A DNA stretch of 64,000 nucleotides, from the NCBI RefSeq assembly GCF_963676065.1, contig NZ_OY780933.1, positions 3,800,501-3,864,500 on the forward strand, in the 5' to 3' direction. Numbering within the stretch: position 1 is the first letter of the stretch; every line of letters begins with the position of its first letter. The notes beneath the pieces are model-generated. The model worked only from the letters and a program-made list of their open reading frames with translations. It had not been told where the DNA came from and searched no databases. A program made the translations under genes and the position numbers. This DNA comes from Maridesulfovibrio sp. (GTDB lineage: Bacteria > Desulfobacterota > Desulfovibrionia > Desulfovibrionales > Desulfovibrionaceae). This document shows positions 17,378 to 26,731 of the stretch, in pieces.

Positions 17378-18316
17378 ATGGGGATCGGAGGCATACACAG
17401 CACAATGACTAAAAAGCAGAAGAAAATAGTTCAATGCCCGTTTTGCGATAGCAACCGCCTGTATTTCAGACGGGGGCTCGTTTCTGATGTGCTCATTTCC
17501 ATGATCCTGCCGGTCAGATCTTACACCTGTGGTTCATGCAGCCGCAGTTTCCGCCGTTTTGGCAATTACTTCACCAGCAGGCAGGCGTTAATTCATATTT
17601 TATGTGTGCTTGCGATCATCGCATTCATCAATCCACAACTGCTGCTCCCGAAGAATCTGCTTCTTCAAGAAGAGCAAGTCACAGAAGAACCCGCTGTAAA
17701 GACTGACAAAATCACGAACATCACAGCAAAAGAAGAACTTCCGCTCCTTTCCATGACCATTGCCAACGCCACAAACAGCACGTTTTCTATGGAGAATGGA
17801 ACCCTTGCTATCACGGCAGCAAACGGTACTACGAATGCATCGCAAACGAATATGACGCAGACCGAAACAATAGCGGAAAACGCTACTACAAAAACTATTC
17901 TGGCATTCAACGGCACTGACGTCAGCAATTCCACCGCAGCAAAAAAGAACAGCGGAAAAGTCGCCGAAAAAGCGACCGAACCGGTAAAACAGATTCAGGG
18001 CCTGCAACAGGGAAAGCTGGAATCCATCTACTTTAAAGAGGTGAAAGGTAAAACCAGAATCAGCCTTGATCTCGGTGGGGCACCTCTTTCCTACACCTCG
18101 TTTTTCTTGAAAGATCCCAACCGCCTTGTAGTTGATATCCATGGTAAATGGGATTACTTCGGACCGACCGTGCTTAAGCCTGAAAACCCTATTTTCTCAC
18201 GCTTCAGGATAGGCATTTACGAAGATAAGATCCGCATGGTCATGGATCTGAAAGGACAAACCCCGGCCCCGGTCATAGCCAAAACCGCAAACGGGCTTGA
18301 TATTGATGTTAAGTAA
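17378..18316 (+). CDS. Zinc ribbon, transmembrane, AMIN-domain protein
   Basis: 312 residues from ATG 17378; a second in-frame ATG at 17405 is possible. An N-terminal zinc ribbon (CPFCDS and CGSC pairs) is followed by one membrane helix (about 68-84), a long Thr/Asn/Ala-rich low-complexity linker (about 90-215) and a C-terminal AMIN domain (KLESIYFKEVKGKTRISLDL, DPNRLVVDIHG). AMIN domains bind peptidoglycan or target proteins to cell-envelope sites. The topology therefore is a cytoplasmic metal-binding head and a periplasmic envelope-binding tail. It is a single gene between its own promoter and terminator. Biological role unknown. Confidence 0.8.
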   Translation: MGIGGIHSTMTKKQKKIVQCPFCDSNRLYFRRGLVSDVLISMILPVRSYTCGSCSRSFRRFGNYFTSRQALIHILCVLAIIAFINPQLLLPKNLLLQEEQVTEEPAVKTDKITNITAKEELPLLSMTIANATNSTFSMENGTLAITAANGTTNASQTNMTQTETIAENATTKTILAFNGTDVSNSTAAKKNSGKVAEKATEPVKQIQGLQQGKLESIYFKEVKGKTRISLDLGGAPLSYTSFFLKDPNRLVVDIHGKWDYFGPTVLKPENPIFSRFRIGIYEDKIRMVMDLKGQTPAPVIAKTANGLDIDVK

Positions 18317-18340
18317 TTTTTTTTACGAATAAAAACCTAA

Positions 18341-18375
18341 AAATCCCCGTAGCCGTCAGACTACGGGGATTTTTT
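18341..18375 (+). terminator. Intrinsic terminator of the AMIN-domain gene
   Basis: AAATCCCCGTAG pairs with CTACGGGGATTT (12 bp, 8-nt loop) followed by T residues. Confidence 0.92.
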
Positions 18376-18451
18376 AGATTGAACGGCCACCCATCTCAGG
18401 TTAAACTAAGCGGGACGTTAATAATCTCAAATTCCCAAGCGGAGATCAAAC

Positions 18452-19111
18452 ATGACGAACCAAATTGTTGACGACCTTAACTGCCGTTATACCTGCAAAA
18501 AATACGATCCATCCAAACGCATTTCATCCGCCGATATGGCTGTGATTAAAGATGCACTGCGCATGTCGCCATCGTCCGTCAATTCTCAGCCGTGGAAATT
18601 CATCATCATTGAAAGCGACGCGGCAAAACAACGCTTTCACGATACTTTCGCCAACAAATTCGAGTTTAACCAGCATCACGCTAAAGCGGCATCACACATT
18701 ATTCTATTTGCCTACAATCCCTACTTCACGCAGGAGCACTACAAAAAAGTAGTAGATGCAGAAGTCGAATCAGGCCACCTACCCGCTGACAAGTATGACG
18801 AGATGATGGAAAAAGGGATGTTTTTTGCAGGCCTTAACACCGACGAAACTGGATACAATGGTTGCTGGACCAAAGCCCAGACCTATCTGGCACTGGGAAA
18901 TACCCTGCACGCAGTTGCACGTCTGGGGATAGATTCCACTCCCATGGAAGGCATTGATTCAGAACTTATCGGAAAAATATTCAAGGAAGAACTAGGCGGA
19001 TACGTGTGCGACGTAGCACTGGCGCTGGGATATCACTTGAAAGACGGAGACGTTAACCACGGTCAGCCTAAAGCGCGTCTCCCGCAGGAAGATGTAATAA
19101 CTGTTTTATAA
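18452..19111 (+). CDS. Nitroreductase-family NAD(P)H-dependent flavin oxidoreductase
   Basis: 219 residues, the normal length of NfsB-like enzymes. The FMN-binding start RYTCKKYDPSKRIS, SPSSVNSQPWKFIII, and the C-terminal ALGYHLKDGD match the family. As an FMN homodimer it would pass hydride from NAD(P)H to nitro compounds, quinones or flavins. It is monocistronic, with a bidirectional terminator after it. The physiological substrate is unknown; in anaerobes these proteins often serve as detoxifying reductases. Confidence 0.9.
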   Translation: MTNQIVDDLNCRYTCKKYDPSKRISSADMAVIKDALRMSPSSVNSQPWKFIIIESDAAKQRFHDTFANKFEFNQHHAKAASHIILFAYNPYFTQEHYKKVVDAEVESGHLPADKYDEMMEKGMFFAGLNTDETGYNGCWTKAQTYLALGNTLHAVARLGIDSTPMEGIDSELIGKIFKEELGGYVCDVALALGYHLKDGDVNHGQPKARLPQEDVITVL

Positions 19112-19114
19112 AAA

Positions 19115-19152
19115 AAAGGTGCGCAGGCAGCAAAAGCAACCTGCGCACCTTT
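19115..19152. terminator. Bidirectional terminator
   Basis: AAAGGTGCGCAGG (19115-19127) pairs with 19140-19152, with A-run before and T-rich sequence after. It serves the convergent nitroreductase and M24 peptidase genes. Confidence 0.92.
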
Positions 19153-19172
19153 ATAATTTTTCAATCCAGCGA

Positions 19173-20402
19173 CTATTCAATACAGATTATATCGTGCATA
19201 TCGCCGGTAATACATCTGCCGCCGTCCGGGGTAACCTCAAAGGTATTCTCCACGCCGACCATACCGACTCCGGGAATACCCTGCTTCGGCTCAAGGGCAA
19301 AAACCATACCCTCTTCAATAGGCAGATCAAAGCCTTTGGCAATGGGCGGAAAGCCATCCACGGTCAACCCGATACCATGCCCGATAAACGGCACCTTGCT
19401 CTCGCCGATTCCCATAAAACCATCCATATAACCCTGCTTATCAGCTTCGGCCATGACCATAGCAAAGACATCACTGACCAAAGTGCCGGGTTTGAGATTT
19501 TCAGCGGCAAGAGTCTCCATATCCTGACAGAAAAGCTGCGCATCAAGCACATCTTTGGGAATGGAGCTTTGCGGTCCGGACCAGTACAGCTGAGTTTTAT
19601 CAGTATGATATCCTTCCATTACAAATCCGCAATCAACGGCTAGGGGAGTATTCTCGTCCCAGAATTTATCTCCACTGCCCATGAAGGGCGAAACAGGATG
19701 CACGCCTCGAAGGCCTAACGGGCCGTTGAAAGAACTGGGATAAATACCGGAATCACCTGCGGAGACATGTCCCAGGAATATTTCTTCATTAAAGGTCTGC
19801 ATACGCATGATGCCTTCATGTCCGAGCTCGAAAAAGATATTCCAGAGGTATTTGGAAATTTCCAATTCACTCATGCCGGTTTCGATCAATTCAGGCAGAA
19901 CCTCCGCCAAAGCGGTATTGTGCAAATGACCGACTTCGCGCATGATTTCCAGTTCCCACTCAGATTTCATCGCGCGGGATAGAGCCAGAACGTTATCACC
20001 GGGAACAAATTTATACTCGGACATCCGTGAAGTAAGCATTTCGCCGAGCTGCCACGTAAGGCCCGCAGTTTCAGCTCCGATAACTTCCGTCAAAGGTTGC
20101 CCTGCCTCTTTGGCGAGAGGGGCGATGTCTTTAAATGATCTGAAACTGACGATATTTTTAATGGAACTTTCAATGGAAGCCCTTTCGTATGAACGGCGCA
20201 CGAAAAGAACAGGCTCACCTTCCAGCGGAAGCCATACTGCACCGTTGACAAAAGAGCCGGAGAGATAATAAATCTGCAATCGCGAAAAACAAAGCATGCC
20301 CCCTGCCTGCGGAGCTACTTCAGGCAGAAATCGGCGGCATTTTGCCCAGCGGGCTTCAAGCTCACTACGCGGCACAACTACATTTGATTCAAGATCGGAC
20401 AT
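19173..20402 (-). CDS. M24-family Xaa-Pro peptidase-like protein
   Basis: 409 residues. An N-terminal creatinase-like domain (about 15-150) precedes the pita-bread catalytic domain. The five metal ligands appear in order: Asp in AVDCGFVMEG, Asp in GYHTDKTQLYW, His in PFIGHGIGL, Glu in FALEPKQ and Glu in GVENTFEV. These would hold a dinuclear metal centre for cleaving Xaa-Pro bonds in the cytoplasm. GYHTD replaces the more common GY.SD arrangement but keeps the Asp. Its ribosome site is AAGGAGAATCTTTC before the ATG. It is transcribed alone, convergent with the nitroreductase gene. Confidence 0.9.
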   Translation of the reverse strand: MSDLESNVVVPRSELEARWAKCRRFLPEVAPQAGGMLCFSRLQIYYLSGSFVNGAVWLPLEGEPVLFVRRSYERASIESSIKNIVSFRSFKDIAPLAKEAGQPLTEVIGAETAGLTWQLGEMLTSRMSEYKFVPGDNVLALSRAMKSEWELEIMREVGHLHNTALAEVLPELIETGMSELEISKYLWNIFFELGHEGIMRMQTFNEEIFLGHVSAGDSGIYPSSFNGPLGLRGVHPVSPFMGSGDKFWDENTPLAVDCGFVMEGYHTDKTQLYWSGPQSSIPKDVLDAQLFCQDMETLAAENLKPGTLVSDVFAMVMAEADKQGYMDGFMGIGESKVPFIGHGIGLTVDGFPPIAKGFDLPIEEGMVFALEPKQGIPGVGMVGVENTFEVTPDGGRCITGDMHDIICIE

Positions 20403-20546
20403 GAAAGATTCTCCTTGAGTGTATCAATTACATAAAATTTATGATTCTGGGGAAAGAGAAATCCCGCCAACTGAGAAAAGAGAGCTTTGCAAGTAACCGG
20501 GCTTTACTGTAGCATGCTGAAATTAATTGCCCGGAGAGATTAGAAT

Positions 20547-20969
20547 ATGTTTATACTTGATGAAAAAAAATTAGCCTCACTTCTTGACGAGGTCAAGGTT
20601 ATAGCCGTAATCGGCGCAGTAGATAAGCCCGGACGCCCTGTGGATAGGGTCTGCCGCTACATGATTGAAGAAGGTTATAAGATTGTTCCCGTGCATCCTA
20701 AGAGAAAAGACGTCTGGGGACTTGAGACTTATAAATCAGTTAAGGACATTCCCTTTCCGGTGGACATTGTCAACCTGTTCAGAACGTCTCAATTCTGCGC
20801 GGACCACGCCCGTGAAGTTCTGGAACTTGAAACCATGCCCAAATGTTTCTGGATGCAGCAAGGAATTTCCAGCCCGGAAGCACGAGAGTTGCTTTCCGGC
20901 ACAGATATCACCGTAATCGAAGACCGTTGCATAATGGTCGACCATAAAAATTTAGCAGGCAAAATATAA
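20547..20969 (+). CDS. CoA-binding protein (YccU family)
   Basis: 140 residues forming a single CoA-binding Rossmann domain: KVIAVIGAVDKPGRPVDRV, YKIVPVHPKRKDVWG, FPVDIVNLFRTSQF and CFWMQQGISSPEA. The family is related to the CoA-binding half of succinyl-CoA synthetase alpha but lacks catalytic domains; some members bind CoA, function otherwise unknown. The ATG follows GGAGAG. Its stop overlaps the start of the next gene (ATGAG arrangement at 20969), so the two are translationally coupled. Confidence 0.88.
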   Translation: MFILDEKKLASLLDEVKVIAVIGAVDKPGRPVDRVCRYMIEEGYKIVPVHPKRKDVWGLETYKSVKDIPFPVDIVNLFRTSQFCADHAREVLELETMPKCFWMQQGISSPEARELLSGTDITVIEDRCIMVDHKNLAGKI

Positions 20970-21403
20970 TGAGCAAGGCTTTCGAATGCCGTATGTGCGG
21001 CCATTGCTGCCAAGGCGAAGGCGGTATCATCATGACCGCTAAAGACCGCACCCGTCTCGCCGGACACTTAGGTATTTCCGAACAGGAACTTATTGATAAA
21101 CACAGTGAAACCGTGAACGGTAAAATACGCCTCCGGTCACGCGAAGACGGCTACTGCGTATTTTATGAGGAAGGTTGCGGAGTCCATCCCGGACGCCCGG
21201 ATATCTGCCGGGCATGGCCCTTCTTCCGTGGTAATCTGATAGATGAAATGAGCTGGGAAATGATTCAGGATTACTGCCCCGGTGTAAATAAAGAAGCAGG
21301 CCACGCTAGATTTGTCGAGGAAGGCAAGGAATACATCCGGGCAGAAGGACTTCGCCAGCATGATCCGGAAGTTGCACCTAATGCGCTTATCACTGAAGAA
21401 TAA
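20969..21403 (+). CDS. YkgJ-family Cys-cluster protein
   Basis: 144 residues. The N-terminal cluster CRMCGHCCQGEGGIIM is diagnostic of the YkgJ (zinc- or iron-chelating) family, with more cysteines in YCVFYEEGCGVHPGRPDICRAWPF (seen as GCGVHPGRPDICRAWPF) and DYCPG. Probable metal or Fe-S binding; biochemical role unknown. It starts inside the end of the CoA-binding gene and is followed 9 bp later by a J-domain gene, giving a three-gene operon whose members may act together in protein or cofactor maturation (inference). Confidence 0.86.
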   Translation: MSKAFECRMCGHCCQGEGGIIMTAKDRTRLAGHLGISEQELIDKHSETVNGKIRLRSREDGYCVFYEEGCGVHPGRPDICRAWPFFRGNLIDEMSWEMIQDYCPGVNKEAGHARFVEEGKEYIRAEGLRQHDPEVAPNALITEE

Positions 21404-21412
21404 TTTTTTATT

Positions 21413-22219
21413 ATGAACACAAGACAGGCACAGAGCATTTTAAAAGTCGGACACGATGCGAGTGAAGAGGATATTAAACGTTCTTTTCGCAAGCTGGCCT
21501 TCAGCATGCACCCGGACTTAAACCCCAGCCCTGACGCCGCCAAGAAATTCCGCGAACTGAATGAAGCATACGTATTCCTCAAAAATGTAGCGGGTAATAC
21601 CGGTTCCGGAAAAGCTTCGACCTCCCGGTCGTACAAAAAACAAAAACAGGATTTCAAAACAAAATCCGACCGCAAGACCGCCCACGAAGGAGCCAGCGCC
21701 TACAGGGCACAGCAATCGAAAGCCAAAACTGAAACCCGTAGCAAAACAACTTCTAACGCCCAGCAGAGCCGTTACTTTTTCCAGAAAGAAGAGGATGTAC
21801 TCAAAGACATACTCAACGACCCATTCGCCCGGCAGGTATTTGAAGATATTTACAGTCAGATAAGTAAAGACAAACCCTTCCAGCGCCCGAGCGCCCCGAT
21901 CAAAGAACGTAAAGTGAATCTCAACTGGGGAGATAAAACCGCATCAGTTGATGTTTCATCGGGCATAGGGTCCGGCGTGAAAGCATGGTTCAAGGGCCAA
22001 CTCGATGATGAGCAGACCGTCCATTTCCCAGCCTCGGCTCTGCATCCGGGCCGAACAGTACGCATCACTCTGCAACAGGGTTTCCGTAAAAAGAGTAAAA
22101 CACTTGAAATAACCCTGCCCCGCGATTTTGTCATCGGCCGTCCCATCAGGCTGAAGGGTCAGGGACGTAAGCTGGGCCCTTTCAAAGGCGACCTGTATCT
22201 GCGCATAATGGCAAAATAA
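21413..22219 (+). CDS. J-domain co-chaperone-like protein
   Basis: 268 residues. The N-terminal J domain (1-65) contains the HPD tripeptide in FSMHPDLNPSPDAAKKF, required to stimulate DnaK ATPase. A basic Ser/Lys/Gln-rich linker (about 65-120) follows. The C-terminal part (about 185-268, including RPIRLKGQGRKLGPFKGDLYL in shorter pieces GQGRKLGPFKGDLYL) resembles the DnaJ peptide-binding domain II. The zinc-finger region of full DnaJ is absent, so this is a CbpA-like or class B/C form. No strong ribosome site precedes the ATG; coupling to the upstream gene is likely. Confidence 0.85.
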   Translation: MNTRQAQSILKVGHDASEEDIKRSFRKLAFSMHPDLNPSPDAAKKFRELNEAYVFLKNVAGNTGSGKASTSRSYKKQKQDFKTKSDRKTAHEGASAYRAQQSKAKTETRSKTTSNAQQSRYFFQKEEDVLKDILNDPFARQVFEDIYSQISKDKPFQRPSAPIKERKVNLNWGDKTASVDVSSGIGSGVKAWFKGQLDDEQTVHFPASALHPGRTVRITLQQGFRKKSKTLEITLPRDFVIGRPIRLKGQGRKLGPFKGDLYLRIMAK

Positions 22220-22447
22220 TTTTTTTATCCGGCTTTTTTTAAAAAAAATATAGTCAGACTACATTTTCACTTGTTTTCCTTCGTTTTTTTGACTAGCTCC
22301 TATATATAGAACAGAACCGTTATATACTGCCGCCTCAAGGCAGCCGTTCTTCCGGATTCAACTCTGTATCTGGAATATATACCCTCATTAAAGTTACAGA
22401 CTTCTGCGGTTCAATAAGTATTTAACAAACACAAGGGGGCCCCTCAA

Positions 22448-23086
22448 ATGCTGGCTATTCTTGACTATAAGGCCGGAAACCAGACAAGTGTGCAACGCGC
22501 GCTTAACAAGCTAGGCATTCCGAACCAGATTACTGCTGATAAGGAAATCCTGTCTAACGCAACCGGTATCATCTTTCCCGGTGTCGGTGCTGCAGGTCAG
22601 GCCATGGATGAACTTACATCCGGCGGGCTGGACGAACTTCTCAAAGAACTCGTACAGAAGAAAAAACCTCTTCTCGGCATCTGTGTCGGCTGTCAGATTC
22701 TTCTCGACTACAGCGAAGAAAATGACACCCAGGCACTTTCTGTCATTCCCGGTGAATGTCGCCTTTTCAATCCCTCATGGGAAGATTACGAAGGCGTCCC
22801 CATCCGCGTGCCCCACATGGGCTGGAACCAGATTGAATTGAAACAGGACTGCGTTCTCTTCAAGGATATTGACCCCGAAGCGAACTTCTATTTCGTACAC
22901 AGCTACTACCCCGCTCCCGAAGAAAAATACATCATCGGTGAAACAGTCTACGGCCGCCCGTTTTGTTCCCTGCACGGACGCGAAGGGCTCTGGGCCGTTC
23001 AGTTCCACCCGGAGAAAAGCGGCAATCCCGGGCTGAAGCTGCTCTCCAACTTCTACGAATACTGCAAGGAGGCTTCCGATGCTTAG
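22448..23086 (+). CDS. hisH: Imidazole glycerol phosphate synthase, glutaminase subunit
   Basis: 212 residues. Class I glutamine amidotransferase with catalytic Cys79 in [13 protein letters not shown] and the His-Glu pair in VQFHPEKSG; the early [11 protein letters not shown] is typical of HisH. It releases ammonia from glutamine and channels it to HisF for the fifth step of histidine synthesis. The end of the gene carries the AAGGAGG ribosome site for hisF and overlaps it by 8 bp. Other his genes are not adjacent, so the pathway is dispersed in this genome. A 228-bp stretch before it holds no gene. Confidence 0.93.
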   Translation: MLAILDYKAGNQTSVQRALNKLGIPNQITADKEILSNATGIIFPGVGAAGQAMDELTSGGLDELLKELVQKKKPLLGICVGCQILLDYSEENDTQALSVIPGECRLFNPSWEDYEGVPIRVPHMGWNQIELKQDCVLFKDIDPEANFYFVHSYYPAPEEKYIIGETVYGRPFCSLHGREGLWAVQFHPEKSGNPGLKLLSNFYEYCKEASDA

Positions 23087-23858
23087 TAAAAGAATCATCC
23101 CTTGCCTCGACGTAAGGAACGGAGTCCTCACCAAAGGCATCAAGTTCAAAGGCAATGTAGATATCGGTGATCCCGTTGAAACTGCACGCCTCTACTACGA
23201 GCAGGGTGCGGATGAGATCGTTTTCTACGATATCACAGCATCTTCCGAAGGACGCGGCATTTTCCTCGATGTTGTCGAACGGGTTGCATCAGAGATTTTT
23301 ATCCCCTTCTCCGTAGGAGGAGGCATCAACTCCGTTAAAGACATGCGCGATGTACTCCTTGCCGGAGCGGAAAAAGTTTCCGTGAACTCCGGCGCTGTCA
23401 AAAACCCTGATATCATCAGCGAAGGGGCCGCAGCATTCGGTTCCCAGTGCGTTGTGCTCGGCATGGACGTGAAACGCGTTGATAAATCCGAGCAGATCCC
23501 TTCAGGTTTCGAGATCGTCATCAACGGCGGACGCAAATTCATGGGCATAGACGCCCTCGAATGGGCCAAAACCGGGGAATCCCTCGGAGCCGGTGAAATC
23601 TGCCTCAACTCAATTGACGCAGACGGCGTTAAAACCGGCTACGACCTCGAACTTACCCGTCTGGTAGCAGAAAGCGTACAGATTCCGGTAATCGCATCCG
23701 GAGGCGCGGGAAATCCGCAGCATATGGTTGATGCCGTAACTGAAGGCCGGGCCACTGCCGCGCTCATCGCCTCCATAGTTCACTACGGCGACTACACCAT
23801 CCCTCAGCTGAAAGAATACATGGCTGAAAAGGGCGTGCGGGTTCGCAGCAGCTGGTAA
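23079..23858 (+). CDS. hisF: Imidazole glycerol phosphate synthase, cyclase subunit
   Basis: 259 residues, a (beta/alpha)8 barrel. Catalytic Asp11 is in [11 protein letters not shown] and the second Asp in VVLGMDVKR. Phosphate-binding loops are [10 protein letters not shown] and [12 protein letters not shown]. With HisH it turns PRFAR and ammonia into imidazole glycerol phosphate and AICAR. AICAR feeds purine synthesis, which ties it loosely to the ZTP-controlled glyA further along. [13 protein letters not shown] replaces the usual TSMDRDGTK..YD, a mild divergence. A GAAA-loop terminator follows at once. Confidence 0.93.
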   Translation: MLSKRIIPCLDVRNGVLTKGIKFKGNVDIGDPVETARLYYEQGADEIVFYDITASSEGRGIFLDVVERVASEIFIPFSVGGGINSVKDMRDVLLAGAEKVSVNSGAVKNPDIISEGAAAFGSQCVVLGMDVKRVDKSEQIPSGFEIVINGGRKFMGIDALEWAKTGESLGAGEICLNSIDADGVKTGYDLELTRLVAESVQIPVIASGGAGNPQHMVDAVTEGRATAALIASIVHYGDYTIPQLKEYMAEKGVRVRSSW

Positions 23859-23884
23859 TTCAAAAATTACACAAAGTTTTAAAG

Positions 23885-23917
23885 AAGGCGTTGATGGAAA
23901 CATCAACGCCTTTTTAT
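23885..23917 (+). terminator. Intrinsic terminator of hisHF
   Basis: AAGGCGTTGATG pairs with CATCAACGCCTT (12 bp, GAAA tetraloop) followed by TTTATTTTT. Confidence 0.95.
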
Positions 23918-24100
23918 TTTTACTATGCCAAAGCGTGAAAGAACAAGTAGGGGTTGCTTTTTTATAACACTTTTAATAAAAGCCTTTTCGTCTATTTATC
24001 ACCGCAAAATCAATTTGCTATGACAAAAAAGGTACAGTCCTAACCTTCTCTGCTAAGAGATGGATTTTCTACCACCAACAATTAAATTTTGGAGAAACTA

Positions 24101-24646
24101 ATGAAAAAAGCTATAGTCTTTACTTTACTTCTAGCTTTGGTTGCGGTTGCAACTCCTGCTTTCGCAGCCTCCCCTATCCTTAAACAGGCTGCTGCCGTTT
24201 GTGATGCTTCACTTAATTCCGGTGATGCTGCCGTAGTTAAACTGGGATTTACTGAAAGCTCTGCAAAACCTCAAAATCCATTTGGCGAAAAAGTCTTTGA
24301 AAAAAAAGCTGATGGACAGACTCTGATTGTGACAACCGGTAAAAAATTCAGAAAAGCATTTTGTGAATTGTATATCCCTAATGGAAGCCTGGCAGACTAT
24401 CAGACCATCCGTACAGAATTGATCAAGCTGAATAAGACTGAGGGCACCAATTACGACGACAACATTGACGGAAAACCTTATCGCGGTGAGATATGGGGGG
24501 ACAAAGAAACAATGGATAATGGCAACACTGCTGATCTGAAACTTGGAAGCACCAAACTGGGCTCCCTGTTCATTCAGTTCAGTGCCGTTAAGTTCCGCCA
24601 GACTCAGGACAGAACAGGAATCATTATAGAAATGATGGAAAGATAA
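24101..24646 (+). CDS. Small exported protein of unknown function
   Basis: 181 residues from ATG 24101, placed 6 nt after GGAG; an upstream in-frame TTG is less likely. A clear Sec signal peptide (MKKAIVFTLLLALVAVATPAFAA, positively charged start, cleavage after AFA) directs it to the periplasm. The mature part is hydrophilic, with two cysteines (AVCDASL and AFCELYIP) that could form a disulfide. No family recognised. It has its own transcription unit: no coupling to hisF or to the convergent glycosyltransferase. Confidence 0.75.
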   Translation: MKKAIVFTLLLALVAVATPAFAASPILKQAAAVCDASLNSGDAAVVKLGFTESSAKPQNPFGEKVFEKKADGQTLIVTTGKKFRKAFCELYIPNGSLADYQTIRTELIKLNKTEGTNYDDNIDGKPYRGEIWGDKETMDNGNTADLKLGSTKLGSLFIQFSAVKFRQTQDRTGIIIEMMER

Positions 24647-24655
24647 ATGTAAAAA

Positions 24656-24688
24656 TGCCCTTGCAGACCAGCAAAGCCTGCAAGGGCA
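24656..24688 (-). terminator. Terminator for the glycosyltransferase gene
   Basis: TGCCCTTGCAG and CTGCAAGGGCA form an 11-bp stem. Read on the minus strand it is followed by TTTTTACATTT, so it best terminates the minus-strand gene; it may also stop the plus-strand neighbour. Confidence 0.8.
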
Positions 24689-24749
24689 ATTCAATCCTTT
24701 CTGTTGGAAAGATCAAACAAGATATTATAAATAAGGAGAGGTAGAACGA

Positions 24750-25865
24750 TTATCCAAGAATATCTCTTACAAGCTCCAGATACGGTTCAATCCCGCACGG
24801 CACATCATCAGGCCACTCAAACTGTTCCCCTCTATCTTTCAAGATCGTTCCTATAATCATTTCAGCAAGCTTCATATAATCAGACGGATCATCTATGACC
24901 TGCTCTCCGGGGAGAAAATAACTGCTTCCGTTATCGCGGGAACTGATCACAGGCACCCCGCAGGCCAATGCTTCAAGCACCGAATTTGAGCAAGCATCGT
25001 AGAATGATGGAAGTACAAAGATATCCGACCGCCCGTAAAATGCGGGCATATCCTCCACCTTACCAAGAAAATGAACCCGTTCGGCAACGCCTAATTTTTC
25101 AGCAAGCTTGATGTACTTTGAGGGTTTGCGACCTCCGGCAACCTGCAATTGATAATTTTCCGGAAGCTCTGCAAGGGCTTTAATCAAAAAAGAAACACCC
25201 TTTAAAGCAAAATTGGTGGTAGCGGTGGATATGAGTATGTCATCTCCGGTCAGGGAAAATTTTGCGCGGGCAAGCTCTCTCTCTTCTCTATCGATAGGGC
25301 TGAATAAGGAGAGATCCGGCTTATTGTAGATGATATCGATTTTTCGCCCGGCAAGTAGCGGGTGAGAGTCAATCATCCAATCCCGCACGCGGTTCGAAAC
25401 GCAGACCATGCGGCAATCCGACGCAGCCTGTCTGCGCTCAATATACTTAATGAGCATATTAACCAATGCGATCCGGCGGCGGAACATTTTAAAGGAGCGG
25501 GCCAGTCCTGCAGGCCATGCCCGTTGCGATAAAGCCCAGAAGGATTCCAGCGGTCCTCCTCCGATACGCAAAATGTCTTGATTCAGGGATTTACCGAGGC
25601 TTATAGTCAGGTCATAGTTCCCTTTCCTGCGGGCCTTTTCCGCTGCCAGCACAAACCAGAGCAGTTTGCCGGCCCGGCAGAATCCATAACGGCCGACGTT
25701 GATGATATTTACTCCCTGCGGGGGCTCATCTTCAGCTCGGGCACATATAAAATCAACGGAATATCCCGCATCAGTCAGGGCCACACTCAAATTATATCCG
25801 AAACGCTCTACCCCGCCGTAACGACTGAAACGGGGCAGGATCAAGGCTATTCTTTTCATTTTCAT
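24750..25865 (-). CDS. Glycosyltransferase family 4 (GT-B fold)
   Basis: 371 residues. N-terminal half starts RIALILPRFSRYGGVERF with the GG-VER substrate loop of GT4 enzymes. The C-terminal nucleotide-sugar half has FLGKVEDMPAFYGRSDIFVLPS-type text (FLGKVEDMPAFYGRSD) and the EX7E region DACSNSVLEALACGVPVI. Overall it resembles WaaG-like lipopolysaccharide core heptose or glucose transferases. It is cytoplasmic, peripheral to the inner membrane. The 5' neighbour across 170 bp is a divergent lipid phosphatase, consistent with envelope glycolipid work. Donor and acceptor unknown. Confidence 0.88.
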   Translation of the reverse strand: MKMKRIALILPRFSRYGGVERFGYNLSVALTDAGYSVDFICARAEDEPPQGVNIINVGRYGFCRAGKLLWFVLAAEKARRKGNYDLTISLGKSLNQDILRIGGGPLESFWALSQRAWPAGLARSFKMFRRRIALVNMLIKYIERRQAASDCRMVCVSNRVRDWMIDSHPLLAGRKIDIIYNKPDLSLFSPIDREERELARAKFSLTGDDILISTATTNFALKGVSFLIKALAELPENYQLQVAGGRKPSKYIKLAEKLGVAERVHFLGKVEDMPAFYGRSDIFVLPSFYDACSNSVLEALACGVPVISSRDNGSSYFLPGEQVIDDPSDYMKLAEMIIGTILKDRGEQFEWPDDVPCGIEPYLELVRDILG

Positions 25866-26036
25866 ATATGGTAAGTACCTTGCGGGCTTTTATTTATATT
25901 GATACTCGCTGAGCATATAAGGCGACATTAAAGCCGCCTGAAATTCAAAATTAGAATCTGAAATTATTGCAACGGACGGGTATGTTATTCGGAAACAACT
26001 GTCTTGCCAAGGAAAACGCTCATACAGGAGAAATAA

Positions 26037-26636
26037 GTGCCGTTTTTTACTCAAGCTCTGGATATGCAGATTTTCATTCTGGTCAACCAGATATTCCGCA
26101 AACACTGGCTGGATATCACTATGCCGCTACTTTCCTCCGCTGCCCTGCTCTGGGCCATAATCGCAGCGGTAACAATCTTCGGGGTCAGGAAAAAAGGGAG
26201 TAAATTTCTTATTATCATCCTGCTCATCTCCGCTACTATGGGACTGGCCGACTTTTCCACCAACCTGATCAAGAAATCCATAGGCCGTGTCCGCCCACTT
26301 AATTCAATTGCATTGACCTATTTCAAAGATGACGGAATCTGGCAGCGCAGGCCACTGGATTACCAGCAGACCAAAGAACGCGGCAACTCCTACCCCTCCG
26401 CACATGCTGCAAACTCAATGGCCTTTGCGGTTATGCTCATGTTTTTCTTTCGCCGGCTCAGACCGTGGATGCTCTTCCTGCCCATAGGAGTCGGCTATTC
26501 GCGTCTCTATCTGGGTAAGCACTTCCCAACAGATGTAATGGCTGGCTGGGCACTGGGGATGTGCGTGGCAATATCAGTCTGGCTGCTCTGGAGTTACTGG
26601 CTGAAATATAAATTACCTGAGAAGTACCGACCGTAA
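26037..26636 (+). CDS. PAP2-family membrane phosphatase
   Basis: 199 residues from GTG 26037, seven bases after AGGAG. Five or six hydrophobic helices surround the three phosphatase motifs: KKSIGRVRPL, SYPSAHAANSMA (PSxH with Ala for Gly) and SRLYLGKHFPTDVMAG (SRx5Hx3D). Active site faces the periplasm. Likely substrates are undecaprenyl diphosphate, phosphatidylglycerol phosphate or lipid A phosphates. Divergent from the GT4 gene. Similar in size to UppP-independent PgpB/BcrC-type enzymes. Confidence 0.9.
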   Translation: MPFFTQALDMQIFILVNQIFRKHWLDITMPLLSSAALLWAIIAAVTIFGVRKKGSKFLIIILLISATMGLADFSTNLIKKSIGRVRPLNSIALTYFKDDGIWQRRPLDYQQTKERGNSYPSAHAANSMAFAVMLMFFFRRLRPWMLFLPIGVGYSRLYLGKHFPTDVMAGWALGMCVAISVWLLWSYWLKYKLPEKYRP

Positions 26637-26731
26637 ATTGCAAATTTAAACTATTAAGAATTCTCAGGGTGATTATCCCCTTTGCCCGCGAAGGCATAAT
26701 CCGTGTAGCTAAAAGCGCGAAGCGAATCATA

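Noticed and set aside
22448..23858. hisHF as a lipopolysaccharide-sugar amidotransferase pair
   Set aside because: Both proteins keep the full imidazole glycerol phosphate synthase motifs and lengths, and no nucleotide-sugar genes are adjacent.
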